NCBI RefSeq assembly: GCF_016907235.1
Contig: NZ_JAFBBO010000001.1
Span: 1,488,001-1,552,000 of the forward strand
Reading direction: 5' to 3'
DNA: 64,000 bases
Origin: Oerskovia jenensis
GTDB taxonomy: Bacteria > Actinomycetota > Actinomycetes > Actinomycetales > Cellulomonadaceae
The notes below the pieces were generated by a model. The model saw only the letters and a program-made list of their open reading frames with translations. It did no database searches and was not told where the DNA came from. Made by a program: the position numbers and the translations under genes. Each line of letters begins with the position of its first letter. Within the stretch, counting starts at the first letter, position 1. Of the stretch, positions 1 to 9,997 are shown in pieces.

Positions 1-1295
<1,295 letters not shown>

Positions 1296-1299
<4 letters not shown>

Positions 1300-2135
1300 G
1301 GCTGCTTCCCCTTCGAGGCGTCGGGAGTGGCGCCCGTGGCATCGGCGGGCGTGGTGGGCTTGCGCTCGGCGCTGGACTGCTCCTGCCCGACGGCGGAGGC
1401 GCCCGCCGCGGCCGCCGCACCCGTGTCCGTGGCCGGCTCGTCGGCCTGCTCGGGGGCGGGACCGCCCGGCGCCGTCCAGTCGTGCTCTCGGGCCAGACGG
1501 AGCCCCGCGAGCGTGGGGCCACCGGCCCCGACGCCCTCGTCGGCGCGGCCGTCCGAGAACCCGGCGAGCACGCGGCTCATCTGCTTGAACGTGCAGACCG
1601 AGGCCGCGCCGCGCGTGGGGGCGACGTCCTCTCCTGCCCGCAGGCGGTCGGCGAGCTGCGTGGCGCCCGCGGGGGTCTGGTTGTCGAAGAACTCCCAGTT
1701 GACCATCACGACCGGCGCGTAGTCGCACGCCGCGTTGCACTCGACCCGCTCGAGGGTGATCGCCCCGTCCTCGGTCGTCTCGTCGTGCCCGACGCCCAGG
1801 TGCTCCGAGAGCTCGTCGAAGATCTCGTCGCCGCCCATGATCGCGCACAGCGTGTTGGTGCACACGCCCACGGTGTAGGTGCCGTTGGGGTGGCGCTTGT
1901 ACTGCGTGTAGAAGGTCGCGACGGCCGACACCTCGGCGGCAGTGATGCCGAGCTGCTCGGCGCAGAACGCGATGCCGTCGCGCGAGACGTAGCCGTCCTG
2001 CGACTGCACCAGGTGCAGCATGGGCAGCAGCGCCGACCTCTTCTCCGGGTACCGGGCGATGATCGCCGCGGTGTCCGTGGCGAGGCGCGCGTACGTCGCC
2101 TCGTCGTATCCGGACCTTCTGGCCTCGAGCGTCAT
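1296..2135 (-). CDS. nuoE: NADH-quinone oxidoreductase subunit E (NuoE) with Ala/Pro-rich C-terminal tail
   Basis: Thioredoxin-like 2Fe-2S subunit of the Complex I NADH-dehydrogenase module (279 aa). Cluster ligands are visible as C92, C97 (CTNTLC), C133 and C137 (CNAAC). The core ends near residue 200; a roughly 75-residue low-complexity Ala/Pro/Thr/Glu tail follows, so the protein is longer than the usual 160-240 residues. The ATG at 2135 overlaps the nuoD stop as ATGA. An upstream in-frame start near 2210 was rejected because it lies inside nuoD and adds an Arg-rich, non-conserved stretch. Function is certain; the role of the tail is unknown. Confidence 0.96.
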
Positions 2136-3481
2136 CGGTCCACCCCTCCCAGCACCGGGTCGAGCGAGGCGACCGCGACGACGACGTCGGCGACCTGGCC
2201 GCCCTCGCACATCACGGCGACCGCCTGCAGGTTGTTGAACGAAGGATCACGGAAGTGGGCCCGGTAGGGGCGCGTGCCGCCGTCGGACACCAGGTGCACG
2301 CCCAGCTCGCCGCGCGGGTGCTCGACCGACTGGAACACCTGGCCGACCGGGACCCGGAAGCCCTCGGTCACCAGCTTGAAGTGGTGGATCAGGGCCTCCA
2401 TCGAGGTGCCCATGATCTCGCGGATGTGGTCGAGCGAGTTGCCCTGGCCGTCCGCGCCGACCGCGAGCTGCGCAGGCCACGCGATCTTCTTGTCGGCGAC
2501 CATGACGGGCTGCCCCGCCGTGGCCTCGAGGCGCTCGAGGCACTGCTCGACGATCCGCAGCGACTGGTAGCACTCCTCGAGGCGCAGCACGACGCGCGAG
2601 TAGCAGTCGGCCTCGTCCGAGGTCGGGACGTCGAAGTCGTACGTCTCGTAGCCGCAGTACGGGGCGGCCTTGCGCACGTCGTACGGCAGGCCCGTCGAGC
2701 GCAGCACCGGGCCCGTGATCGCGAGCGCCATGCAGCCCGAGAGGTTGAGGTGCCCGACCCCCTGGAGCCGGGCCTTGAAGATGGGGTTGGCGAGCATGAG
2801 GTCGCCGAGCTGGCCGAGGTAGCCGCGGATCACCGGGTCGGCCTTGCGGATCTGGGCCACGACGTCCGGCGGGACGTCCTGGGCCACGCCGCCCGGGCGC
2901 ACGTACGCGTGGTTCATGCGCAGCCCCGTGACGGCCTCGAAGACCCGCAGGATCTCCTCGCGCGCCGTGAACGAGATGGTCATGACGGTCGTGGCGCCCA
3001 TCTCGTTGCCCCCCGTGCCGAGGCAGACCAGGTGCGACGCGATCCGGTTGAGCTCCATCATCAGGACGCGGATGATGCTCGCACGCTCGGGCACGTCGTC
3101 CGTGATCCCGAGGAGCTTCTCGACCGCGAGACAGTACGCGGTCTCCTGGAACAGCGGGGCGAGGTAGTCCATGCGGGTGCAGAACGTGACCCCCTGGGTC
3201 CACGTCCGGTACTCCATGTTCTTCTCGATGCCCGTGTGCAGGTAGCCGACGCCGCAGCGGGCCTCCGTGACCGTCTCGCCGTCGATCTCGAGCATGAGCC
3301 GCAGCACCCCGTGCGTGGACGGGTGCTGGGGGCCCATGTTGACGACGATGCGCTCCTCGCCGAGCTGGGTGGCCTCGGCGGCGATGTCCGCCCAGTCGCC
3401 GCCCGCAGCCTCGTAGCTGGGGATGCTCGGGTCGAAGTCCCCGTACGGCGCCTTCGTGGCGTGGGGGGTGGAAGTGCTCAC
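2132..3481 (-). CDS. nuoD: NADH-quinone oxidoreductase subunit D (NuoD)
   Basis: The 49-kDa-type subunit of Complex I (449 aa), related to the large subunit of NiFe hydrogenases. It forms part of the quinone-binding pocket at the junction of the peripheral and membrane arms. The family signature [16 protein letters not shown] lies near residue 50, followed by EKNMEYRTW and RMDYL. The C-terminus has the usual [11 protein letters not shown]. The GTG start at 3481 overlaps the nuoC stop (GTGA). The substrate quinone is presumably the menaquinone made by the men genes of this window. Confidence 0.97.
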   Translation of the reverse strand: MSTSTPHATKAPYGDFDPSIPSYEAAGGDWADIAAEATQLGEERIVVNMGPQHPSTHGVLRLMLEIDGETVTEARCGVGYLHTGIEKNMEYRTWTQGVTFCTRMDYLAPLFQETAYCLAVEKLLGITDDVPERASIIRVLMMELNRIASHLVCLGTGGNEMGATTVMTISFTAREEILRVFEAVTGLRMNHAYVRPGGVAQDVPPDVVAQIRKADPVIRGYLGQLGDLMLANPIFKARLQGVGHLNLSGCMALAITGPVLRSTGLPYDVRKAAPYCGYETYDFDVPTSDEADCYSRVVLRLEECYQSLRIVEQCLERLEATAGQPVMVADKKIAWPAQLAVGADGQGNSLDHIREIMGTSMEALIHHFKLVTEGFRVPVGQVFQSVEHPRGELGVHLVSDGGTRPYRAHFRDPSFNNLQAVAVMCEGGQVADVVVAVASLDPVLGGVDR

Positions 3482-4275
3482 GAGTACGACCTCCTCTGGT
3501 CCGGCGGGGGCACCGTGGCGCCCTTGTACTCGACCGGGATGCCGCCGAGCGGGTAGTCCTTGCGCTGCGGGTGTCCGGGCCAGTCGTCGGGCATCTCGAT
3601 GCGGGCGAGGGCCGGGTGGCCGTCGAACACGATCCCGAAGAAGTCCCACGTCTCGCGCTCGTGCCAGTCGTTGGACGGGTACACCGACGTGCTCGAGGGG
3701 ATGTGCGGGTCCGCGTCCGGGACGGAGACCTCGAGGCGCAGGCTGCGCCCGTGGGTCACCGACGTCAGGTGGTACACGGCGTGCAGCTCGCGGCCCACGT
3801 CGTGCGGGTAGTGCACGCCGCTCACGCCCATGCTCAGCTCGAAGCGCAGGTCCTGCTCGTCGCGCAGCGCGCGGGCGACCGTCACGACGTGGTCGCGGCG
3901 CACGTGCAGGGTGAGCTCGGCGTGACGCCCCGGGGGGTCGACGACGACCTGCTCGACCGCGTCCTCGAAGCGCACCCCGGCCTCGGCGAGCACCTCCGCC
4001 AGGACGTCGACGACCTCGTCGAACCACCCTCCGTACGGGCGTGCGCTCGGCCCGGGCAGGACCACGGGGCGGACCAGCCCGCCGTAGCCCGAGGTGTCCC
4101 CCGACCCGTGGGCACCGAACATGCCCGTGCGGACCTCGACGACCTCGAGCGGCTCGCGGCCGCCGGCCTCGGGCCCCGCCACGAGCTCCTCGCCGGGCAC
4201 GTCGCCCTTGGCGACCTTCTCGCGTGCGACGTCGTCGGCCGGGCGTCCGCCCGGTCCGTCGTGGGTGCTCGTCAC
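3478..4275 (-). CDS. nuoC: NADH-quinone oxidoreductase subunit C (NuoC)
   Basis: The 30-kDa-type subunit of the Complex I connecting module (265 aa). The first ~70 residues are variable and acidic, as in other actinobacterial NuoC proteins. The conserved core includes [16 protein letters not shown] and the family signature [16 protein letters not shown], ending with [18 protein letters not shown]. NuoC and NuoD are separate genes here, not a CD fusion. The GTG at 4275 overlaps the nuoB stop by four bases (GTGA). A start further upstream would lie inside nuoB and was rejected. Confidence 0.96.
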   Translation of the reverse strand: MTSTHDGPGGRPADDVAREKVAKGDVPGEELVAGPEAGGREPLEVVEVRTGMFGAHGSGDTSGYGGLVRPVVLPGPSARPYGGWFDEVVDVLAEVLAEAGVRFEDAVEQVVVDPPGRHAELTLHVRRDHVVTVARALRDEQDLRFELSMGVSGVHYPHDVGRELHAVYHLTSVTHGRSLRLEVSVPDADPHIPSSTSVYPSNDWHERETWDFFGIVFDGHPALARIEMPDDWPGHPQRKDYPLGGIPVEYKGATVPPPDQRRSYS

Positions 4276-4823
4276 CGCAGCAGTCCCTTCATCTGGAACG
4301 TCGGGGTCGCTTCGAGCGCCGCGGCCTCGGCGGCCTTTGCCGCCTCGCGCCGGTTCACGCCGAGCGGCTCGTTCTGGATCTGCTCGTGCAGCGCGAGGAT
4401 CGCGTTGATGAGCATCTCCGGGCGCGGCGGGCAGCCGGGCAGGTAGATGTCGACCGGCACGATGTGGTCGACGCCCTGGACGATCGCGTAGTTGTTGAAC
4501 ATGCCGCCGCTCGACGCGCACACGCCCATCGACAGCACCCACTTGGGCTCGGACATCTGGTCGTAGACCTGGCGCACCACGGGCGCCATCTTCTGGCTCA
4601 CGCGACCCGCGACGATCATCAGGTCGGCCTGGCGCGGCGAGGCACGGAAGACCTCCATGCCGAAGCGCGACAGGTCGTAGCGCGACGCGCCGGCCGCCAT
4701 CATCTCGATGGCGCAGCACGCCAGGCCGAACGTCACCGGCCACAGCGACGCCTTGCGGAAGTACCCCGCGAGGTTCTCCACGCTCGTGAGCAAGAAGCCC
4801 GAGGGAGCCTCTTCGATCCCCAT
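4272..4823 (-). CDS. nuoB: NADH-quinone oxidoreductase subunit B (NuoB)
   Basis: Carries the terminal N2 4Fe-4S cluster of Complex I, which reduces quinone (183 aa). Cluster ligands are visible: adjacent C36-C37 ([10 protein letters not shown]), C102 (GVCASSGG) and C131 (PGCPPRPE). The ATG at 4823 ([10 protein letters not shown]) was preferred over an upstream start at 4871 because AGGGAG lies about 10 bases before it and the extra residues are not typical. It starts 25 bases after nuoA ends. Confidence 0.97.
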   Translation of the reverse strand: MGIEEAPSGFLLTSVENLAGYFRKASLWPVTFGLACCAIEMMAAGASRYDLSRFGMEVFRASPRQADLMIVAGRVSQKMAPVVRQVYDQMSEPKWVLSMGVCASSGGMFNNYAIVQGVDHIVPVDIYLPGCPPRPEMLINAILALHEQIQNEPLGVNRREAAKAAEAAALEATPTFQMKGLLR

Positions 4824-4848
4824 CTGCGTTCTCCCTAACTGGTTCCGG

Positions 4849-5211
4849 CTAGTCCCACTCGAACCCGCCACGGCGCCATTCGTAGACGAACGGCACGGTG
4901 ATCAGGGCGAGGAAGCTCAGCATGGCGACGAGCCCGAAGGTGGCCAGGACCGTGAAGTCCACCGCCCACGGGTAGAGGAAGACCACCTCGATGTCGAAGA
5001 TGATGAAGGTCATCGCGACGAGGTAGTACTTGATCGGGAAGCGCCCGCCCCCGATCGCGTGCGGGGTGGGCTCGATGCCGCACTCGTACGCGTCGAGCTT
5101 GGCGCGGTTGTACCTCTTGGGGCCGATCACGGCGCTCGCGGCGACTCCGCCGAGAGCGAGGACGGCACCGATGCCCATCAGGACGAGGACGGGCACGTAC
5201 GGGTTGGTCAT
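4849..5211 (-). CDS. nuoA: NADH-quinone oxidoreductase subunit A (NuoA)
   Basis: Small membrane subunit of Complex I (120 aa) with three transmembrane helices, around residues 7-29, 62-82 and 90-110. Between the first two lies the conserved loop [13 protein letters not shown] with the diagnostic Cys, then [21 protein letters not shown]. It is the first nuo gene. GGAGAG precedes the ATG by about 9 bases. The 151-base gap from menJ shows no strong terminator, so it is probably cotranscribed with menJ. Confidence 0.97.
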   Translation of the reverse strand: MTNPYVPVLVLMGIGAVLALGGVAASAVIGPKRYNRAKLDAYECGIEPTPHAIGGGRFPIKYYLVAMTFIIFDIEVVFLYPWAVDFTVLATFGLVAMLSFLALITVPFVYEWRRGGFEWD

Positions 5212-5362
5212 CGGTCTGCTCTCCGGGGGGTGCGCTGGGGCGTGTCGGGAGTGCTGCCGCCGGGGGTCCGCGCGAAGCTGCGGGTACCCGGGACTGACGC
5301 AGGTGGGGGTGGTGACTGCAGGTACAGCGAGGACGGCTTCCTTGCCGTCGCACCATGGTCGA

Positions 5363-6664
5363 TCATGCCGATGGCACCACCCTCGTCAGGCCTGCGATGA
5401 CCCGGTCGACGACGTCGCCACCACGGGGTTCGTAACAGTCGGACAGCAGCTTGAGGACGAAGCGCATGACGAGCGGTCGAGGCAGCCCGTACTTCGTGCA
5501 CAGCCGCATGATCTCGGGGTGCTCGATGAGCCGCACGAAGTACCGGCCGAGCGTGTAGTACCCGCCCAGGTCGCGGCGCATGATCTCGGGGTACGTCGCG
5601 AGCGTGCGCTCGCGGGCTGCGTCGGTGCTGCGGGCCCGGGACTGGGCGACGACGTCGGCCGCGACGCGCGCGGCCTGCATGGCGTACGCGATGCCCTCGC
5701 CGTTGAAAGGGCTGACCATGCCGCCCGAGTCCCCCACGAGGACGACGCCGCGCGAGTAGAGGGGCTTGCGGTTGAAGCCCATGGGCAGTGCTGCGCCGCG
5801 CACGGGGCCCACCTGGTTCTCCGGGGTGAACTCCCACTCCTGCGGAGCGTTGGCCATCCACCTGGCGAACAGGTCCTTGTAGTCGACGTTCGCGGCGGAC
5901 TGCCGGGCCGGGGTCGAGTTGACCGAGCCGAGGCCCACGTTCGCGGTGCCGTCGCCGAGGGCGAAGATCCAGCCGTAGCCGGGCAGCAGGTTCGACCTGC
6001 CGGCGGGCCCGTCCCACAGCTCGAGGTGCGACTCCATCCAGGCGTCGTCGTGGCGTGGGGTCTTGAAGTAGGTGCGGACCGCGACCCCCATGGGGCGGTC
6101 CTGGCGCTTCTCGAGGCCGAGCGCGAGCGCGAAGCGCGCCGAGACGCCGTCGGCGGCGATGACGACCGGGGCGCGCAGCTCGTACTCGTCGCCTGCGCGG
6201 CGACCGTTCTCGTCGAGCGGGCGAGCCGTGACGCCCACGACCCGGCCGGTGCGCTCGTCGAGGAGCGGCCCGGTCACGTTGGTGCGTTCGAGGAGCTTGG
6301 CCCCGGTGCGCTGGGCGTGCTCGGCGAGCGTCTGGTCGAGGTTCATGCGGGAGCGGGCGAGCCCGTAGGAGGGGTACGCCTTGAGCTCGGGCCAGGGCAG
6401 CTCCCACTGGCGGCCGCTCGCCACGACGCGCAGACCCTTGTTGCGGATCCAGCCGTCCTCGGCCCGGGTGGACACGCCCATGCGGACGAGCTCGCCCACG
6501 GCGCGGGGGGTGAGGCCGTCGCCACAGATCTTGTCCCGGGGGAACGAGGCCTTCTCGAGGAGGAGGACGTTCAGTCCGGCGGCGGCGCAGTAGTGGGCCG
6601 CGGTGGCCCCGGCAGGGCCCGCGCCCACGACGATGACGTCCGCGTCGTCGGTCCGCTCACGCAC
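5363..6664 (-). CDS. menJ: Geranylgeranyl reductase family flavoprotein, probable menaquinone reductase MenJ
   Basis: FAD-dependent reductase (433 aa). The family includes geranylgeranyl reductases and actinobacterial MenJ, which saturates one isoprene unit of menaquinone. The N-terminal dinucleotide fold VVGAGPAGATAA starts near residue 11; LEKASFPRDKICGDGLTPRA is the family FAD/substrate motif. GDSGGMVSPFNGEGIAYAMQ is the second FAD contact, and the C-terminal RYFVRLIEHPEIM region is typical. The GTG at 6664 has GAGGTGA about 6 bases upstream. It lies directly upstream of nuoABCDEF on the same strand. The assignment as MenJ rather than a lipid-modifying reductase is inferred from this position. 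Confidence 0.88.
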   Translation of the reverse strand: MRERTDDADVIVVGAGPAGATAAHYCAAAGLNVLLLEKASFPRDKICGDGLTPRAVGELVRMGVSTRAEDGWIRNKGLRVVASGRQWELPWPELKAYPSYGLARSRMNLDQTLAEHAQRTGAKLLERTNVTGPLLDERTGRVVGVTARPLDENGRRAGDEYELRAPVVIAADGVSARFALALGLEKRQDRPMGVAVRTYFKTPRHDDAWMESHLELWDGPAGRSNLLPGYGWIFALGDGTANVGLGSVNSTPARQSAANVDYKDLFARWMANAPQEWEFTPENQVGPVRGAALPMGFNRKPLYSRGVVLVGDSGGMVSPFNGEGIAYAMQAARVAADVVAQSRARSTDAARERTLATYPEIMRRDLGGYYTLGRYFVRLIEHPEIMRLCTKYGLPRPLVMRFVLKLLSDCYEPRGGDVVDRVIAGLTRVVPSA

Positions 6665-6707
6665 GTTCTCACCTCGCTCGGCCTGGGGGCATGCCTCGGG
6701 AACACCC

Positions 6708-6725
6708 TTGTGAAGTCGCTCACAA
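6708..6725. promoter_or_regulatory. Rex-type operator (TTGTGA-N6-TCACAA)
   Basis: A perfect 6+6 inverted repeat, TTGTGA at 6708-6713 and TCACAA at 6720-6725 with a 6-base spacer, lies 44-61 bases before the menJ GTG. It matches the known actinobacterial Rex operator pattern (TGTGA-N8-TCACA core). It lies about 12 bases downstream of a TAGAGT -10-like hexamer on the minus strand, where bound Rex would block transcription. Rex itself is encoded at 29772-30482. Confidence 0.75.
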
Positions 6726-6736
6726 TGGACATCGTC

Positions 6737-6742
6737 ACTCTA
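6737..6742 (-). promoter_or_regulatory. Probable -10 element of the menJ-nuo promoter
   Basis: TAGAGT on the minus strand fits the actinobacterial TANNNT -10 pattern. It sits between the Rex-type operator and an upstream palindrome, in the most AT-rich part of the gap. No clear TTGACA-like -35 was found at the usual distance. Confidence 0.45.
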
Positions 6743-6745
6743 GCC

Positions 6746-6765
6746 ACACATGCTCGCGAATGTGT
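6746..6765. promoter_or_regulatory. Inverted repeat ACACAT-N8-ATGTGT upstream of menJ -10
   Basis: Perfect 6-base arms at 6746-6751 and 6760-6765, placed just upstream of the TAGAGT hexamer where an activator or second repressor could bind. The cognate regulator is unknown. Confidence 0.4.
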
Positions 6766-6866
6766 AGCAAGGCAACCCTTCCTTGCTGGGACGAACAGCC
6801 TGGTCGCAGCACGTCCGCGCAACCCCGGGACGGGCCCGCCCGGCGGCGCCGGGCACACCGAGGACT

Positions 6867-6891
6867 CCGCCGGGCGCGTCGCGCCCGGCGG
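6867..6891. terminator. GC hairpin after menG
   Basis: Arms 6867-6878 and 6880-6891 are perfectly complementary (CCGCCGGGCGCG and its complement), giving about a 10-bp stem with a tight loop. It lies 17 bases past the menG stop. There is no U-tract, which is common for actinobacterial intrinsic terminators. Confidence 0.6.
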
Positions 6892-6908
6892 GTCGGCGGG
6901 AGGTGGCG

Positions 6909-7604
6909 TCAGGCCGGTCGGACCGCGCGGTGCAGCGCGACGAGGCCGCCCGAGAGGTTCCGGTAGGCGGCCCCCTCCCACCCGGCGTCGAGCATGAGGT
7001 GCGCGAGCTCGGGCTGCGTGGGCCACGTCTTGATGGACTCGACGAGGTACTCGTACGAGCCCTTCTCCTTGGTCACGGCCCCGGCCACGACGGGCAGGAG
7101 CTTCATGAAGACGTCGGTGTAGAGCACGCGGAACGGCTTCCACGTCGGCTCGGAGAACTCGCAGATCACGATGCGCCCGCCCGGGCGTGTCACGCGCAGC
7201 ATCTCGCGCAGCGCGGCGCTCGTGTCCACGACGTTGCGCAGCCCGAACGAGATGGTCACCGCGTCGAACGACGCGTCGGCGAAGGGCAGCGCGGTGGCGT
7301 CCCCCGCGACGAAGGGCATGTCGGGGCGGCGGCGCTTGCCGACCTGGAGCATGCCCACCGAGAAGTCACAGGGCACGACCTCGACGCCCTCGTCCGCGAA
7401 CGGCTCGCTCGACGTCCCCGTGCCGGCCGCGAGGTCCAGGACGCGCTCGCCCGGGAGGGCCGCGACGGCGTCGACCGTGTGCTTGCGCCACCTGCGGTCC
7501 TGCCCCAGGGAGATGAGGTCGTTCGTGAGGTCGTAACGACGGGCGATCCCGTCGAACATGGAGGCGACCTCGGTGGGCTTCTTGTCCAGGCTGGCTCGCG
7601 ACAT
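6909..7604 (-). CDS. menG: Demethylmenaquinone methyltransferase (MenG/UbiE)
   Basis: SAM-dependent C-methyltransferase that converts demethylmenaquinone to menaquinone, the last ring step of the pathway (231 aa). The SAM-binding motif DLAAGTGTS is at residues 57-65, the family signature [13 protein letters not shown] follows, and [16 protein letters not shown] is the second UbiE signature. The N-terminal [14 protein letters not shown] is characteristic. The start at 7604 ([10 protein letters not shown]) fits the family best; ATGs at 7613 and 7655 are possible. It is divergent from menF. Confidence 0.95.
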   Translation of the reverse strand: MSRASLDKKPTEVASMFDGIARRYDLTNDLISLGQDRRWRKHTVDAVAALPGERVLDLAAGTGTSSEPFADEGVEVVPCDFSVGMLQVGKRRRPDMPFVAGDATALPFADASFDAVTISFGLRNVVDTSAALREMLRVTRPGGRIVICEFSEPTWKPFRVLYTDVFMKLLPVVAGAVTKEKGSYEYLVESIKTWPTQPELAHLMLDAGWEGAAYRNLSGGLVALHRAVRPA

Positions 7605-7624
7605 GCCGCCCATCGTTTCACGCC

Positions 7625-7630
7625 TACGCT
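7625..7630 (+). promoter_or_regulatory. -10 hexamer for menF (leaderless arrangement)
   Basis: TACGCT ends 7 bases before the menF ATG, so transcription would begin at or next to the start codon. GGAG also precedes the ATG at short distance. Confidence 0.45.
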
Positions 7631-7637
7631 GGAGACG

Positions 7638-9050
7638 ATGACTGAGCACTCCCACCTCCCGGCGGGCCCCGACGACCTCGGCGCTCCCCCGGCAGGGTCC
7701 CCCCGCACCGCCTCGACCGGTTCCCCCGCCGTCCCCCGCCTCGTCGTGCGCACGACCTGGTTGCCCGACGGGCTGCCGGACGACCTCACGGCCCTGACCG
7801 ACCTCCTGCCCGACGCCCGGCCGCTCGCCTGGGTGCGCCGCGGTGACGGCATCGTCGGGTGGGGCGAGGCCCTACGCCTCGAGGCGTGGGGTCCGGGCCG
7901 CTTCGCGGACGCCGAGGCGGCGTGGCGGGAGGTCCTGGGCGCGGCCGTCGTGCACGACGACGTGTCGCTGCCCGGCAGCGGGCTCGTCGCGTTCGGGTCG
8001 TTCGCGTTCGACGACACGTCCGGGACCACGGGAGACGCCCGACCGGGCGGGACGATCGTGGTGCCGCGCGTCGTCGTCGGGCGTCGGGGTGGCCCCCACG
8101 GCACCGCGTGGGTCACCAGCATCGCGGAGGGCGACACCCTGCCCGACGACGTCGCGTCGGCCCTCGACCCGGCGCACCGCACCCCCGTGGCCGGGCCGGG
8201 CCGGGTGACCACGGTCGACGGCTCGCTCAGCGCCGACGACTGGACCGCGGTCGTGGCCGAGGGCGTGGAGCGGATCCGACGCGGCGACCTCGAGAAGGTC
8301 GTGCTCGCGCGCGACGTGGTCGCGACGGCAGAGCGCCCCGTGGACCCCCGGTGGATGCTCGGACGCCTCGCGGTGGCCTACGACGCGTGCTGGACGTTCT
8401 CGGTCGACGGCATGGTCGGCGCCACCCCCGAGCTGCTCGTGCGCAGCGAGAAGGGGCTCGTGACCTCGCGCGTGCTGGCCGGGACGATCCGCCGGTCGGG
8501 CGGCGCCGAGGCCGACGACGACTCGCTGCTGCGCGCCGCGCACCTGGCCCGCTCGTCGAAGGACCTCGAGGAGCACGAGTACGCGGTCGCGTCGGTCGCC
8601 GACGCGCTCGCCCCCTTCTGCTCGTCCATGAACGTCCCCGACGCACCGTTCGTGCTGCACCTGCCCAACGTGCTGCACCTGGCCTCCGACGTCACCGGTG
8701 TGCTCGCCACGGGCACACCCGACGCCCCGGCCCCCACGAGCCTGGCCCTCGCGGCCGCGCTGCACCCCTCGGCCGCGGTGTGCGGGACGCCGACGCTCGC
8801 GGCCCGCGACCTGATCCGGGAGATCGAGGGCATGGACCGGGCCCGCTACGCCGCGCCCGTGGGGTGGTTCGGCGCGGACGGCGACGGCGAGTGGGGCATC
8901 GCGCTGCGCTCGGCCGAGCTGTCCTCCCGGGACCCGCACCACGTGCGCCTCTTCGCGGGCTGCGGCATCGTGGCGGCCTCGGACCCGACGGCCGAGCTCG
9001 CGGAGTCCGAGGCCAAGCTCGAACCCATGCGGTTCGCGCTCGGGGAGTGA
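7638..9050 (+). CDS. menF: Isochorismate synthase (MenF type)
   Basis: Converts chorismate to isochorismate, the committed step to menaquinone (470 aa). The chorismate-binding domain occupies about residues 200-465, with [10 protein letters not shown] (catalytic Lys region), [25 protein letters not shown] and [15 protein letters not shown], all typical of the MenF/EntC/DhbC group. The ~40-residue N-terminus is low complexity. No siderophore genes are nearby, whereas menG, menD, menC, menB, menE and menA are, so a menaquinone role is favoured. Confidence 0.92.
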   Translation: MTEHSHLPAGPDDLGAPPAGSPRTASTGSPAVPRLVVRTTWLPDGLPDDLTALTDLLPDARPLAWVRRGDGIVGWGEALRLEAWGPGRFADAEAAWREVLGAAVVHDDVSLPGSGLVAFGSFAFDDTSGTTGDARPGGTIVVPRVVVGRRGGPHGTAWVTSIAEGDTLPDDVASALDPAHRTPVAGPGRVTTVDGSLSADDWTAVVAEGVERIRRGDLEKVVLARDVVATAERPVDPRWMLGRLAVAYDACWTFSVDGMVGATPELLVRSEKGLVTSRVLAGTIRRSGGAEADDDSLLRAAHLARSSKDLEEHEYAVASVADALAPFCSSMNVPDAPFVLHLPNVLHLASDVTGVLATGTPDAPAPTSLALAAALHPSAAVCGTPTLAARDLIREIEGMDRARYAAPVGWFGADGDGEWGIALRSAELSSRDPHHVRLFAGCGIVAASDPTAELAESEAKLEPMRFALGE

Positions 9051-9186
9051 GACGGGCGTCCGCAGGGTGGACGCGTGACCACCCTGGGAATGGCGCCAGG
9101 ACGCCGGACTCCACCGGTGGTTTCGTGAAGTACGCGACGAATGGACCGTTCGACGGACACCTCCAGGAAGTGTTCGGTTCCGCCTG

Positions 9187-9192
9187 TTAAGT
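9187..9192 (+). promoter_or_regulatory. -10 hexamer for the GNAT gene (leaderless arrangement)
   Basis: TTAAGT ends 7 bases before the GTG at 9200. No Shine-Dalgarno is visible, consistent with a leaderless transcript. Confidence 0.4.
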
Positions 9193-9199
9193 TCACCCG

Positions 9200-9760
9200 G
9201 TGACCGATGCGACGACGATGACTCTGGCCCCCACGCAAAGCGACGTCACCGTACGTCGCGCCACGACCGCAGACCGCGAGGACCTCTGGCTCCTCGTCGT
9301 CCGCCTCCAGCCGGACGCACCGGACCGGGCCACCCACGACCGCGTCGTCGGGCCGCTCCTGCGGGCCCTCGACACCCTGCTCCTGGTCGCCGAGGACGGC
9401 TCCGGGGTCGTCGGCTACCTCCTGGCCAGCCAGCGCCTGACCTTCACGGCCAACGGAGCGGTCGTCGAGATCGACGAGATCGCGGTGGACCCCGCTGCGG
9501 ACCCCGAGACCGTCGCGACCCACCTCGTCGCGGCCGTCGAGGCCTGGGGCCAGGAGTTCCGCGCGACGCGGGTCACGCTCGCCGACGTCCTGCCCCGCGA
9601 GGTCGCCGACGGCCTCGGGTACACGACGACCGAGGTCCGCTCGACCAAGACCCTGGCGCTGCTCGACACCGACCCCGTCCTCACCTCGCCGTGGGACGGG
9701 CCGGCCGTGCCCGCCCAGCCGACGCCCGACGACGAGGCGCTCCCGGTCCGCGACCAGTAG
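9200..9760 (+). CDS. GNAT-family N-acetyltransferase-like protein
   Basis: A 186-residue protein with the GNAT pattern: N-terminal VRRATTADREDLWLLVVRL, the central strand VVEIDEIAVDP, then an acetyl-CoA region around residues 95-125. The usual Q/RxxGxG/A loop is replaced by PETVATHLVAAVEAW, so the fold is recognisable but acyl-CoA binding is uncertain. The last ~25 residues are a flexible Pro/Asp tail. The substrate is unknown. It stands alone between menF and a strong terminator. Confidence 0.65.
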   Translation: MTDATTMTLAPTQSDVTVRRATTADREDLWLLVVRLQPDAPDRATHDRVVGPLLRALDTLLLVAEDGSGVVGYLLASQRLTFTANGAVVEIDEIAVDPAADPETVATHLVAAVEAWGQEFRATRVTLADVLPREVADGLGYTTTEVRSTKTLALLDTDPVLTSPWDGPAVPAQPTPDDEALPVRDQ

Positions 9761-9779
9761 GCCCGGCCCCACGCACGAC

Positions 9780-9821
9780 GATGCCCCGGCCCGTACGGCG
9801 AACCGTACGGACCGGGGCATC
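9780..9821. terminator. Bidirectional terminator between convergent genes
   Basis: Arms 9780-9798 and 9803-9821 pair over about 18 bp (GATGCCCCGG, one C/A mismatch, then CCGTACGG) around a CGAA tetraloop. It lies 19 bases after the GNAT stop and about 175 bases beyond the end of the converging protease gene. The rest of 9822-9997 shows nothing recognisable. Confidence 0.85.
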
Positions 9822-9997
9822 CGTGCCGAGGGGCACCTGCAGGGGAACAGGGCCTCACCTCGGTGGTCCCGCCGGTCGACAAGGGGGAACGCGGACCTGC
9901 GGGACGGACAAGGACCGCAGTGGCGTCGGCCGACGGCGGGCACAGGGGGAGGTCCCCACCGTCACCGCCGACGCCACCGGGTCCGGCTCGTGCTGCC

